Origin: Paenibacillus massiliensis subsp. panacisoli DSM 21345
Lineage (GTDB): Bacteria > Bacillota > Bacilli > Paenibacillales > Paenibacillaceae
Direction: 5' to 3'
DNA: 64,000 nucleotides
NCBI RefSeq assembly: GCF_000426545.1
Contig: NZ_AUFO01000015.1
Span: 1-64,000 of the forward strand
The position numbers were made by a program, and so were the translations under genes. Below the pieces are notes generated by a model. That model made no database searches. It was not told where the DNA came from and was given only the letters and a program-made list of their open reading frames with translations. Of this stretch, positions 27,390 through 36,649 are shown in pieces. Every line of letters starts with the position of its first letter. Position 1 is the stretch's first letter.

Positions 27390-27621
27390 GCTGCACCTCT
27401 GCTTTTCATCAGTCTAGGGCCTAACATTACTATCATACCTGCCAATTATTATGTAGATATGAAAATTCGAGGCAGATATTCATGAAAGTGTTGAACTTCT
27501 CCGCTGCTCCAACCGAATGCTGTGTAGCCACATTTCCTCTCCACCAAGGACGCCCTCTCTTATGGTTACTCTGAGTCAGAAAATAATTTTTCGACAAACT
27601 CCGTAATAACCAATTATTACC

Positions 27622-27651
27622 TTGATGGGTACAAATATCTTCATATATAAT
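27622..27651 (+). promoter_or_regulatory. Promoter of the c-di-GMP riboswitch transcript
   Basis: TTGATG (27622-27627) and TATAAT (27646-27651) are 18 bases apart, about 20 bases upstream of the first riboswitch. Start would fall near 27658. Confidence 0.65.
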
Positions 27652-27669
27652 AGACGCACAAAAGCAACT

Positions 27670-27757
27670 CACGATAATGGCAAACTTGTCGAAAGGCAAG
27701 GACGCAAAGCTACAGGGCCTTCATGACGCGATGTCAAATGGCAGCCAGTTACCGAAC
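27670..27757 (+). promoter_or_regulatory. c-di-GMP-I (GEMM-I) riboswitch, first of two
   Basis: Core elements of the GEMM-I aptamer occur in order: ATAATGGCAAAC, a stem capped by the GAAA tetraloop (GTCGAAAGGC), the highly conserved GGACGCAAAGC, GGGCCTT, a second stem, TGGCAGCC and TTACCG. It is followed at once by a terminator-like stem and seven T residues. This copy therefore probably works at the level of transcription termination. Confidence 0.9.
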
Positions 27758-27772
27758 GACGGCGCTTTTTTT
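27741..27772 (+). terminator. Expression-platform terminator of the first riboswitch
   Basis: GCAGCC pairs with GGCGC (one bulge) and GTT with AAC inside, followed by seven T residues. The stem uses the last bases of the first aptamer (GGCAGCC), so aptamer and terminator should be mutually exclusive. Confidence 0.6.
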
Positions 27773-27815
27773 GTTTTTCTGGGACAAGCACCCATGGGAA
27801 CTCTGTGAGACTCTA

Positions 27816-27905
27816 GCACGATAATGGCAAACCTGTCGAAAGACCGGGACGCAAAGCTACAGGGCCTTCTTGACATGATGTCAATGGCAGCCTGGCTACC
27901 GAAAG
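27816..27905 (+). promoter_or_regulatory. c-di-GMP-I (GEMM-I) riboswitch, second of two
   Basis: A second aptamer with the same elements (ATAATGGCAAAC, GTCGAAAGAC, GGACGCAAAGC, GGGCCTT, TGGCAGCC, TACCG) lies 58 bases after the first. It has no terminator. Its last bases run directly into the AAAGGAG ribosome site, so translational control is likely. Confidence 0.92.
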
Positions 27906-27916
27906 GAGTTAGCAGT

Positions 27917-28720
27917 ATGCGCAACGTAATGTTGTTCGCTATGATAGGTCTGTTGGCGTTCCTGATCTGGACTCCGGCGGTACAAGCTGAATCTTCGGCA
28001 GATTGGCTGGGGCTGGAGCAGCTGGACCGCGGTGTGATCGCCATTCGCTATGAATCGACTCCCAGCGTCAAGACGAAGCTCATGATCGCAAAGGGACAGG
28101 ATAAATATACTTACGGGCTGTCGTCGAGCAAGCGACAGGAGGAATTCCCGTTACAGATGGGCAATGGAGATTACAAAATCACCATTCTGGAGCAGGTGAA
28201 AGGCACAACCTATAAGGCTGTTCGCGAAGGAGCAGTGAAGCTCCAGCTGACCAACGGCAGCCAGGTGTTCCTGAACTCCGTACAGAATATCCATTGGAAC
28301 GAGCAGGACAAGGCCGCTCAGCTTGCGAAGGAGCTGACTCGCTCAGCCCAATCGGATCAAGAGAAGGTACAAGCCATCTATGAATATATCATCAGCACCA
28401 TTCGCTACGACCATGCTCTGGCTGCCAGTGAGCTGACAGAATACTTGCCAGATAGTAGCCGCACGATCGCAGGTCGGAAAGGAATGTGCTACGACTACGC
28501 TTCCTTGTTCGCTTCCATGCTGCGGAGTGTGGATGTTCCAACCAAGCTGGTGATGGGCAAGTCAGACTATGTCGATATCTATCATGCATGGAATGAAATC
28601 TATCTGGGTGGCAAGTGGGTTACGATTGATACCACAGTCGACGCGAGCTGGAAGAGCAAGGGTGCAGACTTTAATATGATTAAGGACGCCGCTCGCTACT
28701 CCGCCTCCAAAATCTATTAA
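27917..28720 (+). CDS. Secreted transglutaminase-like protein under c-di-GMP control
   Basis: A 267-residue exported protein. A signal peptide (about 1-24, M-R-N-V-M-L-F to A-V-Q-A) is followed by a beta-rich region to about 125 and a transglutaminase-like cysteine-protease fold with a complete triad: Cys191 (G-M-C-Y-D-Y-A), His223 (Y-H-A-W-N-E) and Asp238 (T-I-D-T-T). It could crosslink or cleave cell-surface proteins. The frame is open back to 27824, inside the second riboswitch; ATG at 27917 after AAAGGAG is the right start. Two tandem c-di-GMP-I riboswitches lie in its leader and a large LPQTG adhesin follows downstream, suggesting a role in surface attachment or biofilm. Confidence 0.9.
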   Translation: MRNVMLFAMIGLLAFLIWTPAVQAESSADWLGLEQLDRGVIAIRYESTPSVKTKLMIAKGQDKYTYGLSSSKRQEEFPLQMGNGDYKITILEQVKGTTYKAVREGAVKLQLTNGSQVFLNSVQNIHWNEQDKAAQLAKELTRSAQSDQEKVQAIYEYIISTIRYDHALAASELTEYLPDSSRTIAGRKGMCYDYASLFASMLRSVDVPTKLVMGKSDYVDIYHAWNEIYLGGKWVTIDTTVDASWKSKGADFNMIKDAARYSASKIY

Positions 28721-29082
28721 TCTAGCACATGATTCTATTTATCGAGACCATTGCAATCATTCAGATAAAACAGATTCTAGTAACTAGACTTGCGATAATG
28801 CGCAAGTGAAATGCATGTTTATACCCTTAGCCTTGGACCATAGGTCCAGGGCTTGTTCGCATTCATGTAGAGAAATTGTAGAGGTGGGGCGGCTATAATG
28901 CAAGAAGCCCATTTGGTTCCAGGGAATGTAAGCAACATATCGTGCAGCAGAAAAGGTGGAGGTGATGGACGAGAGGTCCTCTGATCGGCGTGTAGCCTAG
29001 CGGCTGCTAGAGCCGATTTGCGCACGAAAGCTGGCCCGGAGCCAAATACTATGCGGGTGATGGAGACACTGAGGGAGCGATC
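28721..29082. other. Leader region of the LPQTG adhesin
   Basis: It contains a hairpin (AGCCTTGGACC/GGTCCAGGGCT, 28830-28854), a TATAAT at 28892-28897 without a good -35 box, and a short frame M-D-E-R-S-S-D-R-R-V-A (ATG at 28965) with GGTGGAGGTG directly before it. No known riboswitch class is recognised. The adhesin's promoter is not certain. Confidence 0.4.
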
Positions 29083-32000
29083 ATGAAGAGAAAAGTGTGT
29101 GGAATCGTTGTAGCGCTGTTGCTTATGATTCAGACGCTGTATGGTACATCTGCCTGGCCAGTTCAGGCTGCTGTAAGTGTACAGGATTCTGTGTATGGAG
29201 TGACAAGTGACGTCTATGACCCGCAGCCAGCGCCAGTCACCAATACGGATAATATTTTGACCAAGGTTGTACTAACGGACTCGAATGGCACTGTGATTGA
29301 CTCGGTATATAACCCGGACAGCAAGCTGGAGATTGGCGGAGCCGTCAATCTGAGCTACGAATGGGAGCTGCCGAACGGACATAGCTATAAGAATGGGGAT
29401 ACATTTATCTTCGAGCTGCCGGAGCAGTTTGAGATTTTTACAGATATTGATGCGCCACTCGTGGCTGACCAAGACGAGGTAGGCCGCTTTACCGTGGATC
29501 GGGACGGGAAGGTCGTCATGACCTTCAATGATTATGTGGAACGTCACTCCAACGTCAGTGGCAAGCTGGAGATTCGGACGGAGTTTACGAAAGAGACCAT
29601 TCAGGGCAGTACGGAGGTCATTATTGCGATCCCGGTACAGAGCGGATTGCAGACCGTCATTGTGAATCTGAAGCCGAAGGGCGGCAAGCTGATCGAGAAG
29701 CAAGGGACAGCCATCGGCAAGAGTCAGATTGACTGGAGGGTGCAGGTCAACAAGTCACTGGATAAAATCAAACATGCGGTCATCACGGATGTGATGCCTG
29801 ATGGACTGGAGCTGACCCAGGATTCCGTCAAGCTATACCACCTGCAGGTGAATGGAGACGGATCGACGGTGCTTGGCACTGCGGTGGATTCGAGCAAGTA
29901 TACCGTCTTGATCTCAGAGGGCAAGAAGCTGGAGCTTGCGTTCCAGGATGAGACCATCAGCAAGGCTTATGAGCTGCGTTTCACGACCAAGCTGACTGGA
30001 GAACAGGAGCGCTTCGAGAATATTGCCGTACTGTCTGGCGAAGGCATGGAGGATAGCCGGGCTACTGCGACAGTAACCGTGCAGCGTGGACAATTTCTGG
30101 AGAAGTCGTATAACCAGGATGCGGATACAGGCATCATTACCTGGCGAGTGAAGTACAACTTCAACGAGAAGAAGCTTACACGGGATCAAGCGGTCCTCAC
30201 TGATGAATTCAGCGCCATTCATGTGATGGTCCCTGATTCGCTGAAGGTATATGCTGGGAATTCGACGAATGCCAAGGATCTGGTAGCAGCGGAGGAATAT
30301 ACCGTCACGTCGACAGGTCCGAACGGCTTCACACTTCAGTTCGAGAAGGCGATCGATTCGCCGTATACGATCATATACCAGACAAAGCCGATCGACCGGC
30401 TGAGCGCCGAAGGCAAGCAAGTGAAGAACAAGGTCATATCGGGTGATACGTCCAAGGAGGTCACAGCTCCTGCACAAGGTACCCGCGCTCTGGTGAAGGG
30501 TGTATGGGGTGTGAACTTTGCGACCAAGACTTCCAAATGGATGATTACCATCAACGGGGACAAAAAGCCAGATGGTAGCAAGTACAGCATGGAGAATGTA
30601 GTCATTCGGGATACGTTCCCGCATGATGGGCTCGAATTCCTGCCGAATTCGGTGATCGTCAGGTCGAACGGGAATCTCGTGCCTGCCAGTGACTATAAGG
30701 TCGAATACGACCATGTGCGGAAGGGCTTTGTCATACGCTTCTCCAAGACCATCGACACTACCTACACGATCGAGTATGATTCGAAGTTCGACATTGAATG
30801 GCTGAAGGAGCGCAAGCTGGACTTCATGAACAGAGCCACCATGACGTGGGCTGAGAACGGCGAAGTGAAAGGGCCTATTCAGCGGGATGCGAGCTTCGCG
30901 TCGGATGACTATACAAAGAATAATGGGGGTAAGGACGGAAGCTATAATCCAGTCAACAAGGAGATTACCTGGAACGTCAAGCTGAACTATAACCTGGATC
31001 CGCTGGATAAGGCGAGCGTGACAGATGTGCTGAAGCAAGGCCAGCAACTGGTGCCGAATTCAGTGAAGGTATACGAGATGAAGCTGACAGGTAGCTGGAA
31101 TGGTGTGACGAAGGGGACGGAGATTCCTGCGTCTCAATACAAGGTGACGGAGCCTTCGGAGGCGAATGGCAATCAGCTGTCTGTTCAGTTTAACAACCCG
31201 ATCTCATCTGCATACTGGATTGAGTTCAAGACATCGCTGCAAGGCACATTGGTTGTCAGACAGATCGAGAATACGGCTGAGCTGTGGAATGGCAGCAAGC
31301 AGGAGGCCACCTGGAAGGCCAGTGTGTATGTTCCTCATGGCGGCGACTATGTGCGGAAGCAAGGCGCCCAGAATGGGAATAAAATTGATTGGTCGATTCG
31401 CATTAATGAAGGGCAGTCTCATATTTCTAACGTTCGCATCATTGACTTCCCAAGCAGCAATCAGATTCTGATTGAGGATTCATTCCGCTTGTATGCGACG
31501 AAGATTCAGGGGAATGGTGAAGCGGTCAAGGCTGAGGAGCTGACGAAGGGTAAGGATTATACCTTGACGATCTCCAGGCTTGAGAATGATCAGGAGACCT
31601 TCGAATTAAAGTTCACGAACGCCATCTCTACAGCTTATATTCTGGAATATCAGTCGTTCATCACGGCTGGGGATAAGGAAGCTGTGAGCAACAAGGTGGG
31701 ACTGGAAGGGGATCAGCTGAAGACAGAGGTCAGGGATACGACGAAGGAGATCATTGTCCGTACTTCCTCTGGCTCAGGCTCGGGAGGCGGTGTAACGGGC
31801 AGCCTTGAGGTGACGAAGGTGGATCTGGCAGATCCGTCCAAGACACTGGCAGGGGCCAAGTTCGCGCTATATGATCAGGCAGGCAAGCGGGCACCGATAG
31901 TGAAGACAACAGATGCTGACGGCAAGCTCCTGTTCACGAAGCTGCTATATGACGATTATGTGCTGGAGGAGCTGGTGGCTCCGACAGGCTATAAGATCGA

Positions 32001-32679
32001 GCAGGCGAAGTCGAACGTAACCATAGACTCCAGTATTAAGAGTCAGGGTAACGTGAAGAGCATTACGGTAACGAATCGGAAGGAAGAGCCTGTGGGACCA
32101 GGCCCTACAGATCCGACCGATCCTGGCAACCCGGGCCCCGGAGGCCCTGAGAATCCTGGACCTGGAGGTCCAACGGACCCAACCGACCCAGTCGATCCAA
32201 CGGATCCAGGCCCTGGCGGACCAACCAACCCAACCGACCCGGGCCCTAACAACCCAGGTAACCCGAGTAATCCGGGGACACCTAGCAAGCCGGATCGGGA
32301 TAGACCATCAGATCATAACCCAGATCCGGGTCCAGGCAATCCGTCCAATCCGGGTACGCCACCTACCGGCATAGAAGTGCCCGATGAAGACATCCCAAGA
32401 GGTGAGCCGGGAGACCCAGGGGACCCGCAGCTACCTACGGTTGAGATTGATGAGGACGATATTCCGCGCGGTGTAGGCGAGCCAGAGCCTGGTCAGCCAG
32501 ACCCTGAGCCGGAGACGCCAGCAGCCCCAACACCTGATCCACGCATTCCAGCGTCGAAGCACCAGGTGCAGCTGCTGCCGCAGACCGGAGAGTCGAGTCA
32601 TGCTCCATTCTATATTGGCGGGCTCGTGTTGATCTTGCTGGGGGTATGGTTAGCTCGCAAGCGAATCAAAATGAAATAA
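29083..32679 (+). CDS. LPQTG-anchored collagen-binding-type adhesin
   Basis: A 1198-residue wall-anchored protein. A signal peptide (about 1-29, ending Q-A-A) is followed by an N-terminal adhesive domain and about six tandem collagen-binding-type domains of 130-150 residues (each with W-x-V/I-x-x-N and D-x-x-P/F...L-x-x-S-V-x-x-Y/V). A SpaA/Cna-B domain lies at about 905-994 (L-E-V-T-K-V-D...G-A-K-F-A-L-Y-D...[10 protein letters not shown]), a long Pro/Gly/Asp-rich wall-spanning stretch to about 1155, then L-P-Q-T-G at 1165-1169, a membrane helix and a basic tail. L-P-Q-T-G is a class A sortase signal, and no class A sortase lies nearby, so a housekeeping enzyme probably anchors it. GAGGGAG precedes the ATG. 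Confidence 0.92.
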   Translation: MKRKVCGIVVALLLMIQTLYGTSAWPVQAAVSVQDSVYGVTSDVYDPQPAPVTNTDNILTKVVLTDSNGTVIDSVYNPDSKLEIGGAVNLSYEWELPNGHSYKNGDTFIFELPEQFEIFTDIDAPLVADQDEVGRFTVDRDGKVVMTFNDYVERHSNVSGKLEIRTEFTKETIQGSTEVIIAIPVQSGLQTVIVNLKPKGGKLIEKQGTAIGKSQIDWRVQVNKSLDKIKHAVITDVMPDGLELTQDSVKLYHLQVNGDGSTVLGTAVDSSKYTVLISEGKKLELAFQDETISKAYELRFTTKLTGEQERFENIAVLSGEGMEDSRATATVTVQRGQFLEKSYNQDADTGIITWRVKYNFNEKKLTRDQAVLTDEFSAIHVMVPDSLKVYAGNSTNAKDLVAAEEYTVTSTGPNGFTLQFEKAIDSPYTIIYQTKPIDRLSAEGKQVKNKVISGDTSKEVTAPAQGTRALVKGVWGVNFATKTSKWMITINGDKKPDGSKYSMENVVIRDTFPHDGLEFLPNSVIVRSNGNLVPASDYKVEYDHVRKGFVIRFSKTIDTTYTIEYDSKFDIEWLKERKLDFMNRATMTWAENGEVKGPIQRDASFASDDYTKNNGGKDGSYNPVNKEITWNVKLNYNLDPLDKASVTDVLKQGQQLVPNSVKVYEMKLTGSWNGVTKGTEIPASQYKVTEPSEANGNQLSVQFNNPISSAYWIEFKTSLQGTLVVRQIENTAELWNGSKQEATWKASVYVPHGGDYVRKQGAQNGNKIDWSIRINEGQSHISNVRIIDFPSSNQILIEDSFRLYATKIQGNGEAVKAEELTKGKDYTLTISRLENDQETFELKFTNAISTAYILEYQSFITAGDKEAVSNKVGLEGDQLKTEVRDTTKEIIVRTSSGSGSGGGVTGSLEVTKVDLADPSKTLAGAKFALYDQAGKRAPIVKTTDADGKLLFTKLLYDDYVLEELVAPTGYKIEQAKSNVTIDSSIKSQGNVKSITVTNRKEEPVGPGPTDPTDPGNPGPGGPENPGPGGPTDPTDPVDPTDPGPGGPTNPTDPGPNNPGNPSNPGTPSKPDRDRPSDHNPDPGPGNPSNPGTPPTGIEVPDEDIPRGEPGDPGDPQLPTVEIDEDDIPRGVGEPEPGQPDPEPETPAAPTPDPRIPASKHQVQLLPQTGESSHAPFYIGGLVLILLGVWLARKRIKMK

Positions 32680-32716
32680 GCATCCATTGCGAGTGAATTT
32701 CTCGTGCCCTATATAG

Positions 32717-32750
32717 TACCCTATATATTGTTCTTCTCAATATATGGGTA
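32717..32750. terminator. Hairpin between convergent genes (first)
   Basis: TACCCTATATATTG pairs with CAATATATGGGTA around a seven-base loop. It is the first of two hairpins between the adhesin (plus) and the LysR gene (minus). Confidence 0.55.
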
Positions 32751-32763
32751 TTGTAATCTATAC

Positions 32764-32801
32764 TAGCTCCTCTTGTCCTGATTCAGGGCAGGGGAGCTAT
32801 T
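32764..32801. terminator. Hairpin between convergent genes (second)
   Basis: TAGCTCC...GGAGCTA with further pairing of CCTG and CAGG inside makes a long stem, followed by TTTCT on the plus strand. It most likely terminates the adhesin transcript. Confidence 0.65.
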
Positions 32802-32802
32802 T

Positions 32803-33684
32803 CTATTTGTCGGCAAAATACAGGGCCAAGAACCGCTGGAACTCCCGCGCAGCCTCCGACAGATATCTGGCTTCATTCCAGAACACGGAGAACGTTCGTC
32901 TACTGACGGAGCCTTCGATATGCAGCAGCCGATATTGCAGTGCTTCGTCTTCTTTGTTACCCGGAATAAATGCCAGCCCTAAGCCAGCCTGTACCAGACT
33001 GCTTAACGCACTAGGCTCCTCTACCTCACAGACGACTGTCCGCTGGATTCCTGCTCTGCGGCTAATCTCATCATTGACCTGACGAAACGGATGTCCAAGC
33101 TTGTATTCGATGAACGGCTCGCCCGCAATTTCCTCCAATGTAACGCTGTCCTGCTGCGCGAACCGATGCCCTCGGGGTACAGCCAGGAACACTTCTGTCT
33201 GTAATACGGGCAATTCCTGAATACCCTGTCTATATGAATACATCGGACCGAAGCCCAGATCCGCGCCGCCCTGCTCCAGTAGCTCGCCAATAGTATGGGT
33301 CTCTGCAGGTGCGATCTGATTAATTCGGAAGCTCACCTCTGGATACTGCTCACGAAAAGCCGCAAGCGCAGGTGAGAGGCGATCCAATGTACTTGTGGCG
33401 ATACTTACTACACCCCGCTCCAGCCCGGCCATATCCATCACTTCTTGTCGCCCTTCCTCTAATGAGGATAGCGCTGCTTCGACCTTGGCGAGAAAGGCTT
33501 TGCCAAATGCGTTAAGGCGAATCTGTCGATTCACACGGTCGAACAAGGGGACACCTAGATCCTCCTCCAGTCGGGATATAGTCTTGCTAAGCGCAGGCTG
33601 CGCAATATGAAGCTGTTCAGCAGCCTTGGTCATATGCTCCAGTCGGGCAGCTGTGCGGAAATATTGAAGCTGTAGCAGTTCCAT
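32803..33684 (-). CDS. LysR-family transcriptional regulator
   Basis: A 293-residue LysR-type regulator. M-E-L-L-Q-L-Q-Y-F-R-T-A-A-R-L-E-H-M-T-K-A-A-E-Q-L-H-I-A-Q-P-A-L-S-K-T-I is the standard helix-turn-helix, and residues about 90-290 form the periplasmic-binding-like effector domain. The frame extends eight codons to 33708, but ATG at 33684 has the AGAGGTG site and gives the family start. It is divergent from an MFS efflux gene across about 120 bases, so it probably controls that gene and itself. The inducer is unknown. Confidence 0.92.
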   Translation of the reverse strand: MELLQLQYFRTAARLEHMTKAAEQLHIAQPALSKTISRLEEDLGVPLFDRVNRQIRLNAFGKAFLAKVEAALSSLEEGRQEVMDMAGLERGVVSIATSTLDRLSPALAAFREQYPEVSFRINQIAPAETHTIGELLEQGGADLGFGPMYSYRQGIQELPVLQTEVFLAVPRGHRFAQQDSVTLEEIAGEPFIEYKLGHPFRQVNDEISRRAGIQRTVVCEVEEPSALSSLVQAGLGLAFIPGNKEDEALQYRLLHIEGSVSRRTFSVFWNEARYLSEAAREFQRFLALYFADK

Positions 33685-33804
33685 GGTGAGCACCTCTTTT
33701 CCATACACTTAAGGTTATGAATACATAGGGAAACATATATTATTATTTATCTAAAATGGATTGTAGAATAGTCTGTAGCAAAAAGAAAGGGGATATTCGA
33801 TTCC

Positions 33805-35178
33805 ATGAAAAGCAACAAGTTAATCTATATCCTCGCCTTCACTATGATTCTCTCCTCGATGAGTGCAACCATGTTCAATATCGTGCTACCGAAGATGGGT
33901 GAAGAGTTCCAGCTATCGTACTCGCAGGTGAGCTGGGTATCTGCTATCTACCTGCTGATCTATGCGATCGGTTCTGCTGTATACGGCAAATTAGCCGATC
34001 TTTTCAGATTAAAGAGCCTGATTACCTTCGGACTTCTGCTCTTCTGTATCGGTTCTCTGGTCGGGCTGGCTTCTCAGGCCTATTGGATGGTACTTCTGGG
34101 CAGAATTCTGCAAGCGTGCGGTGCGGCTGTTATTCCTGCAACAGCGATGATCGTACCGGTGCGGTATTTTCCCGTGGAAAGGCGGGGGTGGGCGCTGGGG
34201 ATTACGGCAAGCGGGCTAGCCATTGGCAATGCCATTGGTCCGGTCGTATCTGCCATGCTCGTCAGCTTTGCTCATTGGCGGTGGCTCTTCTTCCTCCCGA
34301 TGCTGCTAATCTTCATGTTACCTTTCTTCCGAAAATATCTCGGTGATGAGCAGGGGAATGGGGGCAAGCTGGACTGGCTCGGCGGCGCATTGCTGGCTGG
34401 GACGGTGACGAGTCTGCTGCTGGCCATTACGTTCTCAAGCTGGCTCGCGGCCATAATCTGCATAGCAGCCCTCCTCTTATTCATCGTTCGTATTCGCCAG
34501 GCAGAGACGCCATTTGTGCATCCGGGCTTGTTTCGGAACAGAAGCTACACACTGGGCCTTGGCATGACCGTATTAGTCATGGCTGCGGGGTATTCGTTAC
34601 CGTTCCTCACACCCCAACTACTGGCAGATGTCCATCAGCTCTCACCGGGGGTGATTGGCTTCGCAATGGTGCCTGGAGCGGCGGTCTCGGCATTCTTGGG
34701 ACGTAGAGCGGGGAGAATCGCCGATGATAAGGGGAATATGACCCTGTTCTCGCTGGCGAGCGGATTGCTTATGATTTGTTTTGCCCTGCTATTTCTACTG
34801 GCTGGTGTCTCACCTGTAATGATCGCTGTCTTCCTCATCTTCGGTAATGTGGGGCAGATGTTCATGCAGATTGCCTTGTCCAATACGATATCCAGAGCGT
34901 TGCCGACGGAGCAGACCGGAATTGGTATGGGACTGTTATCCATGCTGAATTTCTTATCCGGGGCAGTGTCCACAAGTATATATAGTAAAGTCGTCGATCA
35001 AGGCGCAGCCTTTCATCTGAATCCGTTCGATGCGTCTCCGGCATCCTTTGTGTACAGTAATATTTATCTCGTATTAGCGCTGATCGTTGTAGGCGTATGG
35101 ATCGTATATTGCGCGCAATTCGGGGGAAGGGTGCAACTGCGGGAAATGAGCGGGAGCCATAGCAGGACGCAATCATAG
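33805..35178 (+). CDS. MFS drug efflux transporter (DHA2/TetA(L)-like)
   Basis: A 457-residue transporter with about 14 predicted membrane helices. F-N-I-V-L-P-K-M-G-E-E-F and Y-G-K-L-A-D-L-F-R-L-K are motif D1 and motif A of the drug:proton antiporter 2 group, and G-L-A-I-G-N-A-I-G-P is the antiporter motif C. Its layout resembles TetA(L)/(K) and related multidrug pumps. Substrates cannot be assigned. It is transcribed away from the LysR regulator and ends before a strong terminator. Confidence 0.9.
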   Translation: MKSNKLIYILAFTMILSSMSATMFNIVLPKMGEEFQLSYSQVSWVSAIYLLIYAIGSAVYGKLADLFRLKSLITFGLLLFCIGSLVGLASQAYWMVLLGRILQACGAAVIPATAMIVPVRYFPVERRGWALGITASGLAIGNAIGPVVSAMLVSFAHWRWLFFLPMLLIFMLPFFRKYLGDEQGNGGKLDWLGGALLAGTVTSLLLAITFSSWLAAIICIAALLLFIVRIRQAETPFVHPGLFRNRSYTLGLGMTVLVMAAGYSLPFLTPQLLADVHQLSPGVIGFAMVPGAAVSAFLGRRAGRIADDKGNMTLFSLASGLLMICFALLFLLAGVSPVMIAVFLIFGNVGQMFMQIALSNTISRALPTEQTGIGMGLLSMLNFLSGAVSTSIYSKVVDQGAAFHLNPFDASPASFVYSNIYLVLALIVVGVWIVYCAQFGGRVQLREMSGSHSRTQS

Positions 35179-35360
35179 GCGCTCTTAGCCACAGGTGCGC
35201 AGAGGAACAAAGTAAGTCTTAGAAGCGTGTCCTAGTCACAGATGTGACACAGAAGTAAGCACGTCAATCGTAGAAGTAAGCAAGTTAATCATAAAAGCAG
35301 GAAAGACACAGAAGTAAGAGTGTGTCCTCACGGTTAGAAGTCACTCCATATTTCAGCTAG

Positions 35361-35384
35361 GGCCGCTATACAGCGGCCTTTTTT
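35361..35384 (+). terminator. Intrinsic terminator downstream of the MFS gene
   Basis: GGCCGCT and AGCGGCC form a seven-base stem with a short loop, followed by six T residues. Confidence 0.88.
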
Positions 35385-35705
35385 CGCATACTGGCTTTCA
35401 TGCCATTTAACATCTGTCACCCTACTGTCACGCTGCTGTGCTATGTAACCACATCCCGCGCCTTATCTGTCAGTGCACTTAACGCAGCTGTACCACATCC
35501 TGTATTGATTCTTGTGCCGTATCCTAGCTTTCCCTTTGCTGAATAGGGTGGGTTCTACCAAATGGAATCGCAGATAAAGCCATTATCTGTATATATAGCT
35601 AGAGTGTGATAGATGTAATTGACCGGAAGAAATTGGACAGCAAGATATGATAAACATTGAGCAATTTTTATGCTTACCCATCAAAGTTTCTATGTTAGAA
35701 TTCCA

Positions 35706-35719
35706 TTAAAGCGCTTTCA
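35706..35719 (+). promoter_or_regulatory. Putative CcpA cre site
   Basis: TTAAAGCGCTTTCA matches the catabolite-responsive element TGWAANCGNTNWCA with one mismatch at position two. It lies about 36 bases before the AraC-type regulator that opens the polysaccharide operon, so glucose repression of the locus is likely. Confidence 0.6.
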
Positions 35720-35754
35720 ATTCAAAACGAAGCTATGAGGGGGAGTGGCAATGG

Positions 35755-36618
35755 ATGAAGTATAACGCTCATTTTCCCACCAACAAAGCCTTAAAGCAGG
35801 AACGTATCTATATCCGTTATCATGTGACCGAATGGCAGAATAGCTGGCCGCTTCACACGCATGAGGGGTACGAAATGTACTTTTTTCTGGAGGGTAACGC
35901 GAATTTTGTGATCGGAAACGAGATTTATCAGCTGCAGGCTGGTGATATGTTGCTGTTTAGCGGCGACGTATTGCATCGGCCCAATCCGGCGAAGGATGTA
36001 CCTTATGTCAGAAGCTACATTAATTTTACATCCGACTACATTCAGGAGGTGGCTGGAGAAGAGCTGCAAGCGAAGCTGCTCAATCTGTTCGAGCATCCGA
36101 ACGGGCTATTGATTCGCTGGGATGAGAGTGGCGTGAACGAGATGGACAGTCACTTCGAGCTTCTGTTCACCGAGAGAGAGAAGGAGGCTATCGGGCATGA
36201 GGTGATGATGCAGACGTTGATGGTGCAGCTTCTGCTGAAGATTTATCGCAAATCAAAGGACGTCTACTCCCTGCTGACCGCGCCTGCACAATCACAAAAG
36301 GAAACAAATGTACGCCGGATGCTGAAGTATCTCAATCAGCACTATAGGACCTCGATTACGCTGGAGGAGCTATCGGAAGTGATGCATTTGAACAAGTATT
36401 ACATGTGTCATTGCTTCAAAGAGATTACAGGCATCTCCATTAATAACTATGTTACCCGTAAACGAATTGATGAGGCCAAGAAGCTACTGCTGCTATCTGA
36501 CCAATCTGTCGGCAACATGTCCGAGCTGCTCGGGTTCAGCAATCCCATTCACTTCAGCCGTATGTTCAAGCAATATGCGGGTGTCTCCCCGCAGACCTAC
36601 CGCAAGACGCATCAATAG
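35755..36618 (+). CDS. AraC-family regulator with cupin sensor domain
   Basis: A 287-residue regulator. The N-terminal cupin (about 20-110) shows W-P-L-H-T-H-E-G-Y-E-M-Y-F-F-L-E-G and L-Q-A-G-D-M-L-L-F, a sugar-sensing beta barrel. Residues about 185-285 hold two helix-turn-helix motifs (T-L-E-E-L-S-E-V-M-H-L-N-K-Y-Y and G-F-S-N-P-I-H-F-S-R-M-F-K-Q-Y-A-G-V-S-P-Q-T-Y-R). It opens the sugar-transport and hydrolase operon 31 bases upstream of the binding-protein gene and most likely activates it. GAGGGGG precedes ATG at 35755; an ATG four bases earlier leads straight to a stop. Confidence 0.92.
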   Translation: MKYNAHFPTNKALKQERIYIRYHVTEWQNSWPLHTHEGYEMYFFLEGNANFVIGNEIYQLQAGDMLLFSGDVLHRPNPAKDVPYVRSYINFTSDYIQEVAGEELQAKLLNLFEHPNGLLIRWDESGVNEMDSHFELLFTEREKEAIGHEVMMQTLMVQLLLKIYRKSKDVYSLLTAPAQSQKETNVRRMLKYLNQHYRTSITLEELSEVMHLNKYYMCHCFKEITGISINNYVTRKRIDEAKKLLLLSDQSVGNMSELLGFSNPIHFSRMFKQYAGVSPQTYRKTHQ

Positions 36619-36649
36619 AACACTATCATTGAAAGAGGGGTCGAAGGAA

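Larger units (their letters stand above)
35179..35754. other. Intergenic region with short repeats and the AraC-gene leader
   Basis: Two imperfect 21-base direct repeats built on AGAAGTAAGCA lie at 35250-35291, with a third shorter copy near 35309. A dyad GTCACA-GA-TGTGAC is at 35235-35248. A terminator and a catabolite-control site are listed separately. No gene is supported. Confidence 0.5.

Noticed and set aside
27433..27699. 88-codon minus-strand frame near the riboswitch promoter
   Set aside because: Overlaps the promoter and the first aptamer and has no similarity.
27824..27916. Longer N-terminus for the transglutaminase-like protein
   Set aside because: This stretch is the second riboswitch; the signal peptide starts at 27917.
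29914..31047. 377-codon minus-strand open frame
   Set aside because: Antisense to the collagen-binding-type domains of the second adhesin; arises from the codon bias of the sense strand.
36449..36649. Longer N-terminus for the sugar-binding lipoprotein
   Set aside because: It overlaps the AraC gene and would hide the lipoprotein signal.
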